DNA of 64,000 bases from Elysia chlorotica. Taxonomy: Eukaryota > Mollusca > Gastropoda > Plakobranchidae. Each line of letters starts with the position of its first letter. Positions within the stretch are counted from its first letter, which is position 1. Both the position numbers and the translations under genes were made by a program. The stretch is from the NCBI GenBank assembly GCA_003991915.1, contig RQTK01000159.1, forward strand, positions 328,669-392,668, given 5' to 3'. This document shows positions 11,401 through 38,738 of this stretch, in pieces. Under the pieces are notes generated by a model that saw nothing but the letters and a program-made list of their open reading frames with translations, was not told where the DNA came from and ran no database searches.

Positions 11401-14400
11401 ACGGAGGATATTTAGGCAACCAACAAATTACCACAGACATTATTTTATTTATTATTTTATAGACCTGTTATTTTAGAGGCAATGTTGTTTTAATTACGTA
11501 ATAGCTTTTTGTCTTCCAGGGAGAGGACTCCAGCAGGATGAAATAAATCATGTTACACAATTTCTATAGTTAGTTCTCTAACATTGTTAGAAAAATGATA
11601 CTTGTATATAGACTCTAATGTTGCAGAATATATAAATTTATAAATGCTGATTTAAAACTAAAATTAGAAATACAGAATAAGGTTAATATGCAAGTCTGAT
11701 TTTAAGATTTAAATTAGAACTTTACAACTTAATGTTTATTATTTTTATTACATGTAACCATTAATATATTAATGTGTAAATTTGAAAGACTTCTTTGTGA
11801 CGTTCGTACATTTTTTTTTACCCTATGTATTGAAATGATTTTTTTCCTAGGTGCTGCAAAAGGCAAGATCCAAAACACCAGTCAAAAGTAAGAATTTAGA
11901 TATCTTGAATTTATGAATAACAGTAATTTCTTATAATGTAAATTGGCATTAAAATATGTAATACCATTTAATTTCTTTATTCCTAGTGTTTCATTACACT
12001 AAACAGGAATATGTTTACATATTAAACATAGCCTAAACCTTCTTTTCTTTTCTTTGCACCAACTCTGTACATATGTTGTATAGACCTCAGTGAACGGAAA
12101 CATTCACCATTTCATGAACAGTTTTGAGGTCTAACAACATTGGTCAGGGTCCTGAAAAAACTATCAGTGAGATTCGCCTTTACCAAGTGTCAGGGATGCA
12201 TACGTGAGAAGTTATCTCATTATTTAGCAGGTAGTCCTCTTTCCTGTGTTAGAAGTATTGTACACTTACTAAGTGCATTATAAAGTTGACAAACAAGTTC
12301 AGCAGTCAACCAGTAGCTCTCCAAAGCTATATATAATTAACTCAGAATAATTATGATACAATAATTTTTTAGGAGCAAGCTGCGGAGCATATTTGATCTC
12401 ATAGCAATAATAGCTATTTGGCTGTAAGATTTGATAGTTGACGATTTTAATGCCTCAAAATCTTTTTTATGTGTGTCTCTGTTTTTAATTAGGAAAATAG
12501 TTTATATTTGTCTTGATGATTGCTCTTTCTATATACAATATTCTTGCAGGAGAAAAAGACCAAGAACTTATACTAAACAGTCAAACAAAGTGGACCGACC
12601 AGAGGATCAGTATATGAAATCACCTCAACAAAGACATGCCAAGGTTCAGCCTTACTTATGTCAGCAGTTTGCTGGATCTGGGGATAAGTCAGAACGGAGA
12701 AGAAAGCTCAATGTTAGACAAAATGGTAGCTCTGAACAAATGCATTTACATTCCTCAAGCAATGAAAGCTGCCCAATTTCACAGAAATATAAAGAGGATT
12801 GTCATCCATCTGATCACTCCTTTAGACGACACAGAATTTCTTCTGATTTTGGTGAAAGCTCACAGAAAATGTCCACTTTAACTTACAAGAAGTATTCTGG
12901 ATCTTCAGTGCCAAGCCAAGAGTCTCTTAGTACTGACTTTATGTCTGATACTCCTGCTTCACTTGCTGCCGCTGGTCTAAAGAATGAGCAAATTCATGCA
13001 CTGGGTGCCCCTATTCCCCTCCGTCCATCTGATGACTACCCTTCCACAGAAACCCCACTAGCATCATTGCCAGTCTTGGTTAAGAATATCTTCCATGGTG
13101 CTGTGGGAAATGCTGTCTGTTCATCTTGGATGCAGGCCAATGCAGTCCCTAATTCTGTCTCTGACCTGGATTCGTTATCCATACACATGCCTGACCATAG
13201 TACCTCTGTCTCTAGGTATCAATCATCGGTGAACATTAACAGCTCAACTAATGATCAGTTTGGAAATGTGAGCCCTTTACCCAGTAACAGAGCAGAATCT
13301 CTTGCCGATGAAGCACCTCACACATTAATAAGGCCTTTATCCTCAAAGCTTTATCAACAACTGTCAAAAGAATCGCCATCACTAATGGTCCCACCTTTAG
13401 CTAAAACACTTGGTGCTTCCAATGGAGCTGCTCCTTTTGGAGTCATTGGTATGCACTTGTACGAGAATGCAGATGTTACATACAGCAAGTGGGATGATTG
13501 CTCAATCTTCACTGTTGCGCATGAAGCTTCATGGCACCATGCGGAAAGAATGCACCACGGTCAAAAGAAAGCTACCCTTGTGGCATGCCAAAGCTCGAGT
13601 AATTGCAATGTAAGCATCTCACCCAGTATGAAAAATCCAACAGTCACAAGCAAGAGCTCTAGACACATTGATGATGGCAGCAGAGGCAACAATAAAAAAC
13701 ATATTACCCCTACAACCTGCAGTAAGTTGGGGAGCAAAGAAACTGTCATGGAAGGTAAATAAACAAATTTGTGATAGTATTCTTTTTACTCTGTAGTATG
13801 CTTTTAAAATATTCTTTTATGTTTATGTTCAGTTTCTCATTCTAAAACAAATTTTCTCTTGAGGTAACAATCCTTCCTCAATAAATGCACCAATCAATAA
13901 CATTAAAACCAGTCCTCACTGCATTATCAATTTTTTAATTTGTATTTTTTTAAAGGGATATTTTTAAGCATTTCAGATCACGACTTTATTTTAAACCCTT
14001 GTGCCTTAATTCTTACAATTATAAATATTTTTCCCCATAGGGTATACAAAAAAATAAGGTTAAGGCATCCTATGCAACAATAAATTATTAATTTTTCATA
14101 GTATTGAACTTACAGATGTATATGTAGTTTAGAAATGTAATGATTATGTATTAAAGCCTATAAAAGTAATTATTCAGTTCCAACCATACATTATTATGAT
14201 TGATATCTGAACAGATTTATAATCTATGTTAGTGTAATTTTCTGTCTCAAAGTTCAGATGAGCTTGTGGTAAACATTGCATGCATTATAGACTTTCAGAA
14301 AATTTCCTTGGTTTTTAATTCATCAGAAAATTATGAAATATTCAAATTTTGTTTATAGGTTTTATCAAGGACAAATAGCAAGTTCTTTGTATTTACAACT

Positions 14401-17400
14401 TTGCAAGGTTATGTGGAGCCTTGAGTTGTTTGATGCAAAGTTTACAGTAGAAACAAAAATTAAATCCCTCATTGACTTGCTAAAGTAATGTTGAGAAGAA
14501 GAAAATAAAGTCTCATACTAACTTAGTATGCATGTTTGGAATTTCCAAAGTAAAACATGCAATAATATTTACTAATACCAGTATATTCAGCTTATGCTTT
14601 AATTATTCTGGATCTGTAACTAGGGTTAATATTTGTGTATTAGTGCCTCTATTGTTTCATATTTATCCTACTCATCCCAAATATAAATATTTTTTCAAAA
14701 TGTTCTTTCTGACTATAGCCCACATTTCATTCTAAATGTTAAGTAAAATATGAATTTAACAACTTGTTTAAACATTTGTATATAGTGAGAGATTCTATAC
14801 CAGGATAAAACTTCTTAAATATTTTTTCTCATATAAAGACTTTATTATACTATGTCTTAATTCTTACCCTTTTAGCTTAATTTCAATTTTTGTGAACCTG
14901 AAGATGGCAGCATTATGATAGAAAAACTTAATAATTTCATGTTGCTTTTTTTTTTTTAGGGAAAAAGGGAAGAAGCTAAAAACTTTTTGCTTTTGTTTTG
15001 TTCTTCATTGTTGGGCTATTCTTAAAAAATTCCTGACTGAAATTATTTGAAAATGAATTATTAAGAAACCACACTAGACCTCATTATTTTTAAATTTACT
15101 TATACGTCCCTGTGGTTTATTTATTTTTATACCCACAGAAAAGAGGCCAGTGTCTAGAGCTCATGACCCAAACTTCTCTGTCCATGCTGTCTGCCACACC
15201 TGTGAGATTAAGTTTGCGTCTGAGAGGGACCTGCATCTGCACAACTACGAGCAGCACAGTCTGGTGTGTGGAGAGTGTGACAGCCGCTTCATGTCGCGGT
15301 CAGATTTGTTGAGGCACAAAGAGACTAATCATCCCCCTATTCAGAGGTGCAAGCAATGCCGATTTGTAACTTTTAGCAGAGAGCAGCTACACAATCACTT
15401 TATGTAAGCCTCAATCTTATTTTTTTATGCTCCTGTTCTTTCAAATTATTCAGCATATTTTTTTAATATTAAGGGATTTAATTTTATCGTAGATTAAAGA
15501 TACATGAGATTTGTACTACTCATTTTTGTACTAAGTACCAGATGCAAATTCAATCTTACCATCAGTTTTTGTCAAATCTGGCATTGAATTATGTTTTACT
15601 CTACTGCTAGGTATTTGCCTCAGTTGCCTCCAGTCTTTTTACTCTTTGCCTCCTGCTTCTTTTCATAAAAAAAAAATTTATTTCTTTAAATGGGTTTAAA
15701 AAGCTTTACTGTTACTTTAAAAGTAATTTTAAATGCGAAATCGAAACAAAAAATAATGGGTAACAGACATGTCAAAACACCACTGTGATTATGTACCGAA
15801 ACTTTAACATCATAGACTACCTTTGGTCAAAATGCCTTACCTCATTTAGAAAAAAAAAATATAACAGAGATAGTGCCAGAAGAAAAAAATTTATAAACAC
15901 ACTGCAGTCTTTTAAAAAAATATTGCATCTTTCAAAAATGTAGTTTTGCTCATTTTACAAATAAAAGTAGAATTGAGGTTTGAGTATGAAAATGATATTT
16001 CTATACCATGTGTGTTCATACATTGAATCCTCTTTCCCACACAGATCTAAGCATGGTGTTGAATGGCTACACAAGTTTGAGGCTTCTGATTATCTTTGTG
16101 GAGAGCTGCAGGAAAGGAATAGAAATGGGAGTTTAAGCCCAAGAACTGCAGAGACTCAGCAATCAATGGACGCGCCTCCAGATACACATGCGAATTCTCG
16201 ACCCTGTCATGCGACGACAAAAGTTAATAGCCCCCCAAAGCCGGTGGGGGAGGAAGCAATGTCATCAAAAAACTTGCTGGCTAGTGAAGTTCTTTCTAGT
16301 CCAGGACAATGCTCTGCATATACTGGAGAAAGTGAGCACAACCATCTGGATCTTCATAATATTGAAAATGCTTGCTCTGAGTCTGATGAGCCTTGTTTAG
16401 TAATTGATACATCAGACGGTTGTGACGCTGTTAGCAAAGACGGACTAGAAGCTACAGCATCGACATTGGCTGATAATCCCCTCAGCCTGGGGTTCCAGAC
16501 GCAAGAGAGTGTAACTAGTCATCATCATAATGCTCAGGCAGAGAATCAGACAGAGCTTAGACAGCAACAAAAGTTTGTTCATACAAAGCCTTACATATTT
16601 AATGAGAAGACTAATCAATTTAGTTTGGCCAAGTCTTTGCCTTTTAGCACTGACAAACATCAAAGAAATGAGAACTTTCAAGGGCACTATGGATTACAGT
16701 TGTCTCCTGATAACCTGCAAGAGCAAGAAACAGAAAAGGAAACACTTTCTCTCTTTCAGAAAAATTGTGATCATGATGATTCTAGCACATCTTGTGATCG
16801 TGATGATTCTAGTACATCTACAGCTTGCTTCGCTTTCAGGGAATCTCCTCTGAATGATCCAGGCAGGTCGGACGAACTGGATCAATCATGGGATGGACAG
16901 ACTTTTAGTAATTCTAGACACACACCAAAAACAAAGAGAAATATCAGCCCAAGTGAAGAGCAGCACCAATCAGTGCCAAGATCCAACACAATCAATGCAA
17001 GTGGTATACCATTGCAATATCTCCCGTCTGATTCAGTCTCACAGAATGAGTGCAGACTTATCCCCACTGTGTGCTCATTACCTCTGAAAAAAAGAAGCTT
17101 GAGGATCTCACCAGAATCAGTCAGTTTTAGCAATGCTGAATTCAGCAGGGCTTTGAGAGATGAAAACATCCAAGAAACATCAAAGGAAAATGATAAAAAC
17201 AAATCAGAGTCAAGCCAGAGTACTCTGTCAAATTCTACACTTGAGTTAGAAAGAGAGCAAAATATGTCTGCCTCTGCTGAATTAGAAAGATGTTCCATAG
17301 GTAGAGAGGAAAACTTTGATGTGTCTATGTCCTCTATTAATCATGATACGAAGACTCCTGAAATGAAAGAGCAGTTGTCAAATGAGATTCTGGAAAGACC

Positions 17401-17896
17401 TGAAAGCAAACAGTACCAAAACAGTGAAACTGCTCTTAGAAACAGGAAGCATATGATTACGGGAGAAAAGACTCGACCAGGCAGCAGCACTAATTCAGGC
17501 GTAGTACGCCTAATCAAAGACCGTAATGATAATTTCACATGTCCGATGCCAAGATGTAGAGCTAGCTTTTCTGCTGCATGGACCATGCAAGTTCACATAG
17601 AACGTATCCATAAGAAAGCAGCCTGTACTATCCCATTAAAGGATCGCCAAGCTAAGGTCCGCCGATACACTTGCAGTTGGCCTGAATGTGGCAAACGTTT
17701 CTTTGCTCGTACTCACATGCGCACACATATGCTAGTCCACACAGGAGAAAAACCCATCGCGTGTCAGTTGTGTGATTACCGCTGCCGTCAGAAAACTGCC
17801 CTTATATGGCACATGCGCAAGCATGGAGTTTACAGCAGTAAAAAGAAAGACTTACATTCCTATGAGAATGTTAAGGTCTTGTCACCTGGAAAATAA
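8465..17896 (+). CDS. Six-finger C2H2 zinc-finger protein, seven exons, 1301 residues
   Basis: Coding exons are 8465-8682, 9598-9882, 10893-10936, 11851-11887, 12550-13754, 15139-15403 and 16045-17896, all with GT-AG introns. The 3906 coding bases divide exactly by three. Residues 1-170 form a compact N-terminal region: a basic RRRQSR stretch, a tryptophan pair, then LLLDGFHS. Residues 195-200 (KRKRPR) look like a nuclear localisation signal. The large middle part (exons 5 and 7) is Ser/Asn/Gln-rich and probably disordered, with a small internal repeat near 16768-16826. Fingers 1-3 are at about 615-636, 640-661 and 667-688; the exon 6/7 junction falls inside finger 3 and completes its C-x2-C-x12-H-x4-H spacing. 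Fingers 4-6 are at about 1184-1207, 1228-1250 and 1258-1278, with a TGEKP linker before finger 6 and a CRQK motif in it. The layout recalls ZNF653/ZNF692-type proteins, which is inference. A nuclear DNA-binding regulator is likely; its targets are unknown. Confidence 0.88.
9020..9215 (+). repeat. Degraded SINE, intron 1 of zinc-finger gene
   Basis: GCAGCATGTAAAATTGTCAC, CTAGGGACATGTC and a worn tail match the SINE consensus. The head is lost. Confidence 0.6.
10395..10553 (+). repeat. Degraded SINE, intron 2 of zinc-finger gene
   Basis: CAGTATAATATGACAGACTC, GGCAGCACATAAAATTGTC and CTTGGGGCCC match the SINE body and tail in the sense orientation. Confidence 0.75.
11325..11432 (+). repeat. Heavily degraded SINE fragment, intron 3 of zinc-finger gene
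   Basis: GTGTGGCAACACGTACAAAT and a faint tail ending in CAACCAACAAA suggest an old copy. Confidence 0.4.
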
Positions 17897-18281
17897 TTTT
17901 CAAAATATTTAATTTTTCAATCAGGCTCTTTGGTTTTGAGTCATTCAGTTAAGGGATAAAACTTTTTTTGGCCTTCTTTTTATATATTTTTTAAAAACAA
18001 ATTCATACCAATAGTTGGTACCCCATGATCAAAATCTGAATCCTTTCCAATTTTATGTAATCAGGATGTATTGATTATTTTTTTTAAAATCTATTTTGCT
18101 CATCTGACAGTTCATAAAGTGTTTGAATGAATTCAATTTAACAGTGTACCAATATGTGTAAGATTCTATACTTTATTTTGTTTTCAGAGTAGCTAATTAC
18201 AATGGTTGAGAAAAACCAGTACAATTATTATATATATGTCTGTATAATGGTATTTTGTTTTATTTTTTAAACATTTCAATT

Positions 18282-18535
18282 TGTGGACGAGGTAGCTCAG
18301 TTGGGAAGCATGACTTCTAACCTGGAAGAATCAGGTTAGCTTCCCAATCAGGCCACCTTTCTCCGTACTGGTTGACACAGTGTCAATCATGTGACGGGCT
18401 GATAAAGAAGCCCTTGTAATTTGTATCCCCTCTGTAGTAATATGGCAGCATATAAAATTGTCGGATTGTAGCCTTGGGACATGTCCACGAGATAGCCTAG
18501 ATGGTGACATTAAACGTTGGAATCCAACCAACATA
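18282..18535 (+). repeat. tRNA-derived SINE copy with full head
   Basis: The head begins GAGGTAGCTCAGTTGGGAAG (A box), followed by the body GTGACGGGCTGA, the core GCAGCATATAAAATTGTCGG and the tail ending ATTAAACGTTGGAATCCAAC. It lies downstream of the zinc-finger gene stop, perhaps inside its 3' UTR. Confidence 0.85.
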
Positions 18536-20396
18536 TAGATATTCAAATTGTGCATACCATACTTTAACTTTGTGGGTGGCCAACAGTTGTGCACTGTGGT
18601 AATGTGTAGCACCACCTCCAGGCTGACTTCAAAGTTGACAGAAGTGATAATCTTAAACCTGCCACAAATTATGAGAATTTTTTAAAATGACTTTGCTCCT
18701 GTTCATTCATATTTGATTTTCTTGTGTTTGATGATTTCTATAGCTAGTATTAGCATCCAAGAAAATGGTAGAAATATTTTGATGCTTATGACCATAATAC
18801 CATGATAAGAAGGAACGGCAACGTCTCCATTTATTATTGCTTGTCATAAGCAATGTTGAATAGTGCTGATTTACTCTTCAATAGCAAGAGTAACCTAATT
18901 GTACTTAAAAGATCTGAATAACTTACGGACACTTTGGCTTCAAATAGGAATCGTGTGAAGTGAGTAAAGTTTATTTCTTGTTTTCCCTGTTGTCCCTCCG
19001 ACAAGTTTAAAACCATATATTTCACTTCTTGTTTCCCTCCTCATTCTGGGAAAGGAACATGTCTTAACAATATAAAATCTTAATACTGGTGCAGTTGTAC
19101 CCAACACTCATCTTTCATCCTGTATAATTTAAAAGATATTTTAGATCAATGATTCTGTTTTACATTAAGCTTTAAAATTTAGACATCAAGTAAATTTCAT
19201 GAGAAGTATATAAAAAAAACAACACTTTTCATGCTATTGACTTGGAGCAAATTTTATTGTAAAAGAGTGTAGAAGCAATCTAAACTTTACATGGTAATCT
19301 TACATTATAATGACATTGTGTGAGATGTGGGCACCAACTGAGAACCTAGGGCTTGCTATTCCAGAGTTGCTCTTACTGAGCTCTATGATGACGATGAACA
19401 TGGTGGATTTAGTTTAATTTATGTAAGATGGATGAATCTGTTTTGTCTCATTGCATAGTAATGTATACCTTATAGTCAAAACAATGGGTTTTTTTTTATA
19501 AAATCATTTTAACCAAATCTCTTATTTTTTAGATAAAAATTGTGGGTCTATTTACAGCGTTATGACCTGTTTGGTTTATTATCTTTAATTTATACTTTGC
19601 GATCAATAAAACTTGATCCTTTATTTTTTTCTCTTCAGTTTTCTTAACCACAGCATCAATATTTTAATATGAATATTTGTAATTATAATAACCTGTTTAA
19701 AGTGAATATAAAGGTGTAATTTCTTCACGATAAAAACAATCGAAACCAAAAAAAACTCTTTCCCTGACACAAATAATTTTTTAAAAATAATTATGCTTGC
19801 ATAAGTGAAACATTTTCCTTTGTTAAACCAAAAGAGGCGTACCAAAAAAGGATTGTCTCGGTGCATAATAGTTCTTATAAAATAGAAATTTTGGTAACAT
19901 TGGCCACTCAAGCTTAACAAATAGACTGAGAATGTAAATGTGAATTAGTCACTTCACAGTCAATACTTTAAATACCTACTCTTTTTGAGAGGCAATTTAC
20001 TTTGTACTTTGTATACAGAGCAATTTGATTCCTTGTACAAAATCGCTCAAATTTACCTTTGCGTACACAGTGAAAAAACATTTGCATTTATGGGGTTTGG
20101 CTTTTACTAGGGCTGCATTTTTCTTACATTTTTTCCTGTATAGTTTGATGTTCATATGTTATCTTTTACATTCAGAATAATCTTAATTAAGATATAATTT
20201 AAAAATACTCTTATCGTTTACCTTTGTTGAATATGCCAGAACTGCAACTAAGTTCAAAAATTTTGTTTTAATATTGGATTTTTTTGTTCACTTTTTACCT
20301 ACTGTAATTGATGTTTTACAAAAACATTGTATTTTGTTCCATTCTTATTCTATTAAAGCAGATTGCCGAGAGGAATTTGTCAAAGTGTTTAATATT
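18536..20396. other. AT-rich stretch, possible 3' end of zinc-finger transcript
   Basis: No gene recognised. The first clear AATAAA after the zinc-finger stop is at 19605-19610, so the 3' UTR may reach about 19.63 kb. Earlier variant signals are possible. Confidence 0.35.
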
Positions 20397-20999
20397 TGAA
20401 CTATTATCATTGTTTTAACAATCATTAAATTAATTTGAGCATGATTGACAATTACTAGTAATATAAAGGCCACAATAGGAATAAAGTATATTACACTGTT
20501 ACTATATAAATCTTCTTCTTTTTCCGCTTCTCCTCCTTCTTCTTCTCCTTCTCCTTATTGTTTTCGTTTTATTATTATTAATTATTATTATTATTATATG
20601 ATATTTGAACTATTATCATTGTTTTAATAATCATTGTTTATATTAATATGAGCATGATTGACAATTCCTAGTAAAATATCATCTACCATAACTGCTTTGA
20701 ATATCAATTTTTATTCTGGCATTGAGGCCAACATTCCATTCAGAGCTTTAAGCCTAAGGCCACAATAGGAATTCAGTATATATTAATTACTATGCTAGTA
20801 CTATATAAATCTTCTTTTTCATCTCCTCCTTCTCCGTCTCCTTCTCCTTTTACCAATATCCAATAAAAAACGGCTCACGGCGCTTTTACATATTAAGATC
20901 TCATTCAAAGAACAGCAGAGATAAAAGTAATATCGTTTTAAAACAAAAAGCATTCATTCACACAAGAATTATGATTGTGCATACATTTTTACACTAGGA

Positions 21000-21054
<55 letters not shown>

Positions 21055-21250
21055 TGATGGTGATGATGATAATGATAAGATGATCTACAGAGAGCAATAT
21101 CCAATAAACTGGGCTCTGCCGCTTTCACATATTAAGACCTCGTTAAAAAAGTACATGACAGAACATAGATAAGAGTAATAATTTCAAAACAAGAAGCATC
21201 AAGAATATGATTGTGCATACATTTTTACACTAGGCGATGAATAAAATGCG
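20397..21250. repeat. Two overlapping local tandem duplications with (AAT)n tract
   Basis: A segment starting TTTGAACTATTATCATTG occurs at about 20396 and 20602. A second pair sharing AATATCCAATAAA and TTGTGCATACATTTTTACAC lies at 20855-21000 and 21095-21240. A (AAT)n microsatellite (20998-21052) separates the second pair. Confidence 0.75.
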
Positions 21251-22010
21251 TTTTTAACAGCTTTTCGTAATCTGTTTCTCTTTAATGTTGTGGTAAACTA
21301 TTTCATATCCTTTGGTGCAGCAGCACTGAAAACTCTCTCACCATACCAAAGGCACAGTAATAAATCATGAAACATTTAGAAATAAACTGATTTTTAAAGC
21401 AATAGTTATCATATTTACCGAGTATGAGAAAGAGGAAAATCAACCGTAGAAAGTAAATTTCTTCACTGTGGTTCTTTTAAATATAAATACAATGAGCGTT
21501 TCAAACGAAATTAATATAAAACGTGTTCATGTTAGTTTGATTTACTTATAAGGGAGGGGGGGGGGGGGGGGGTGTTCGTGGTTTGAAGCCCCTTTGAACC
21601 ACCTTGCTTCTTTCCAGTTAGGAGTATAACGTAACGGGATGAGTCCAGGTTACCCAGTTTTGGGACCAGTGTCGACGTATTAAGAATTGTTTTATTAAGA
21701 GTTGTGTAATATAGTTTGAATACATGAGCTCTGCTTTTGTTGTTGGCTCGCCAAGCAATAGAAACCGCAAACAAGTCAGTACTGCTGAACCGTGCGGGGA
21801 TTCTAGTTATTAATTTATGGGAGAATGCACTTATGTATGCTCTCTTCATCGCAACCATCTTCTCCTCCTTTTCTTTTTATAATTTTAGTCTATTTTGTCC
21901 TTGTCCTCTGTTAGTTCATTAGATATGATAAAGCTTCAGATATGCTGAGCCCGAGCACTCCCAATAAACACAGATAATAAACTCATACGGTTACTCATAT
22001 CATTAAGAAA

Positions 22011-22240
22011 TCAATACATTGGCGGGTGCAGTATATCTACGTTTTTGGATCCTTCAGTTGACGTCCATTTGCAGGCAACAAATGGATGGACTTTGTATCT
22101 GAGCCCTAAATTGCAAACACATTTTCTCCCCACTAGCTTTACGTGTACTTTCTCCCCTTTTTCGGTGTCTTTGTGTACCGTTGAAATATCCATGATAATG
22201 TCGCATTTAAAAGGGTTTGAAAGACAATGCCCCGACACGC
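22011..22240 (-). other. Unrecognised open frame, possible exon
   Basis: After a (TG)n tract a minus-strand frame of about 75 residues reads to TGA at 22011. It has balanced composition and five cysteines, including GRKCVCNLG and FVACKW. I do not recognise it. No clear splice acceptor precedes it. It could be a relic of a coding exon or of a transposon. Confidence 0.2.
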
Positions 22241-22449
22241 ACACACGCACACACAAACACACATACACACACGTAATCAGCAGAACCAAGCAAAGCCATT
22301 TCCTAGAAAATACACCCGACCCATAAAAGTTTATCTAGAAATCCTAGACTGGAACGCATTGTACAAGCATTCCGTCGGTAGTCAGTGGCGCTTCAAACTG
22401 AAAGACAATTATATGTATAGTCTATATAGTGCTGACGTTAGACGCTAAG

Positions 22450-23430
22450 CAGCAACACTTACCTTACCTCAAACTGAAAAATGTTTTGAAATGAATATAG
22501 AAATCCGTCAGGCATTCTAGAAGTTTCGTCCTGCATGACATCACACCTATTATCATGAATCTGATAAGCTATAACATGCATAAAGGTCGGCAACATTTCT
22601 CAGGAACAATCATTTTAGGAGATTCCCATTTTAAAACTTCTTAACACTCTTATTATCATCATCAAGTATTTAAAGTCTAAAAGTTTGCTCGTTATATTAC
22701 TGTACTGGTGAAGCTGATTAACACAAAACGCATAAAGGTGTAAAATTTCAGTTGTCTAGTTTTTATATCGTGTCCCACAGTTTCAATGCTGTTCTTTTTC
22801 TGTAGAATCTAGTACTTTATTACTCGTGTGGGTTCCTTGGCAACTTTGTAGATGTACCCCACCAGTGTTGAGCTCTTGATTCTACTCTAGAAAATTTACT
22901 AGATCGATTCACAATATTAGCTAGATCCATTTGTCTCCACTTGTCCGTTTTCCTCTCCCTTCCTATATTTTTCCTCTCCCTCTCAATCATACATGTATAC
23001 TTTAAAAAGTTGGGCATCGGCAATCCCGATTTGCTTGGTCCTTTACAGTTTTTTTTCCTCCGTTTCCCCTTGATCCATAATATATTATTATTATTACATA
23101 GAACATTTCTAGTTTTGAAAAGTGTTTCAATCTTAAAGAAATCTTTGTTTAATTTTATGAGCCCTGGGATTCCCCAACGGAGACGAGATGCCAGCTTTGA
23201 GCGCAGACCTCCTGCTCACCAGTCGAAATCTCTACCGTCTGAGCTGTTAAGCGCCCCTTTTTTAAAATTTGTAAATGATCAATGGAAATGTAAAAACTTG
23301 CATTTTACTACTTTCAGAGACGGCAGCTAACTTGAATCTTTAAGCTAGTAATTCAACTCACAAACTAATATTCTGAAAAACCTCAATGTTACTACAAAAT
23401 AAAAACGAGCCACTTCGGACCCCAACACAC
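22450..23430. other. AT-rich stretch with SINE head remnant
   Basis: No gene seen. At about 23175-23265, minus strand, a tRNA-like head survives: AGCTCAGACGGTAGAG (A box) and a GGTCTGCGCTCAAA (B-box-like) stretch. Confidence 0.45.
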
Positions 23431-23505
23431 CCCCACGCGCGCGCACACCCACACACACACATACACACACACACGCACACACACACACACACACACAAAC
23501 TCACA
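23430..23505. repeat. (CA)n microsatellite
   Basis: CA/CG dinucleotide tract just beyond the predicted 3' end of the CAP gene. Confidence 0.9.
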
Positions 23506-23534
23506 AAAGTGAAACATCAAAGCAAAAAACACGC

Positions 23535-23540
23535 TTTATT
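23535..23540 (-). terminator. Probable poly(A) signal of CAP gene
   Basis: AATAAA on the minus strand, about 630 nt after the CAP stop codon and just past the minisatellite. It is the first canonical signal found downstream. Confidence 0.5.
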
Positions 23541-23689
23541 AGTTTCAAACTAAATTTAATATACCTGATCATACTTTTCACAACGCAAAACTTTTATAAT
23601 AAAATAAATCCATAATAAAAGTATTAATGATTTTTATTGTCTACATTAATGAATAATTCAATCTAAGTCTTAGTGCCATTGTAAGATAG

Positions 23690-24163
23690 TTATGGCAGAG
23701 TGGTGAGGGAGGTAGTTCTCACAGAGTGGTGGAGACGATAGTTCTCACAGAGTGGTGGAGAAGAGAGTGCTGGCAGATCCTAGACCTCCATAGTTCTTAC
23801 AGAGTGGTGGAGACGATAGTTCTTACAGAGTGGTGGAGAAGATAGTTCTTACAGAGTGGTGGAGACGATAGTTCTTACAGAGTGGTGGAGACGATAGTTC
23901 TTACAGAGTGGTGGAGAAGATAGTTCTTACAGAGTGGTGGAGACGATAGTTCTTACAGAGTGGTGGAGACGATAGTTCTTACAGAGTGGTGGAGAAGATA
24001 GTTCTCACAGAGTGGTGGAGACGATAGTTCTACAGAGTGGTGTAGACGATAGTTCTCACAGAGTGGTGGAGAAGATAGTTCTGACAGAGTGGGGGAGAAG
24101 ATAGTTCTCACAGAGTGGTGGAGACGATAGTTCTCACAGAGTGGTGGAGAAGAGAGTGCTGGC
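23690..24163 (-). repeat. 26-bp minisatellite in CAP gene 3' UTR
   Basis: About 17 units of a 26-bp motif (plus strand AGAGTGGTGGAGACGATAG then TTCTTAC), with A/C and C/T variants. A 38-bp block at 23752-23789 is identical to 24141-24178, which spans the CAP stop codon, so part of the coding end was copied into the array. Confidence 0.92.
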
Positions 24164-24168
24164 AGATC

Positions 24169-38085
<13,917 letters not shown>

Positions 38086-38261
38086 CTTGACCAAGAGTCA
38101 AAAACAAAACCAAAGTAAATTGATTATGTCACAGATTGCTTCTCTACCAAATACTTCAATCAACTATATGATAAGCCAATTATTTATCGGGCCAAAGCTG
38201 AGCACGGGATCTATCACAAGGCTGTTCCACGCCTAGTTTGAGTCCAGCCCTCCGCGCGGAT

Positions 38262-38269
38262 CTTATATA
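38262..38269 (-). promoter_or_regulatory. TATA box of CAP gene
   Basis: TATATAAG on the minus strand, about 177 nt upstream of the CAP start codon, in a locally GC-richer stretch. It implies a start site near 38235 and an unspliced 5' UTR of about 150 nt. Confidence 0.65.
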
Positions 38270-38656
38270 CCCGTCATGTACTAATTGTATTCGTCATCTA
38301 CTGTGCCTACAGTTTTACTCACTGTTCTCTTTCTCACGTTACATTTTGAACCTCTCACAAATAGTATCATTGCAACCGCTTTTCCTTATTTCTCCACCCC
38401 TTCCTCTCCCGCACTTTGTCTTGTCTATCTATTTTTTACTTTTTCTTTATATTAATTTTTCTCTTTTCCCCTTTCCCTCACCCTACTTATAATAAGGTAT
38501 ATTCCAACGCTATAAGATTTACCGTATTAAAATGATTTATATTTATAATTATGTCATTCGTTCTATATTCTTATGAGATAATATACTCCCGCTCCCTCTC
38601 TACAGTTGCTTCTCTCGATATCTCTCTCTTTCTCTCTTTTTATCTCTCTCTCTCAG

Positions 38657-38738
<82 letters not shown>

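Noticed and set aside
16882..17298. 138-residue minus-strand frame
   Set aside because: Antisense shadow of the zinc-finger gene's last exon.
18282..18360. Possible functional tRNA gene
   Set aside because: A and B boxes are present, but the fold is imperfect and the SINE body and tail follow directly.
23690..24163. Regular short repeats resembling a CRISPR array
   Set aside because: The units are contiguous with no unique spacers, and the host is an animal. It is a minisatellite.
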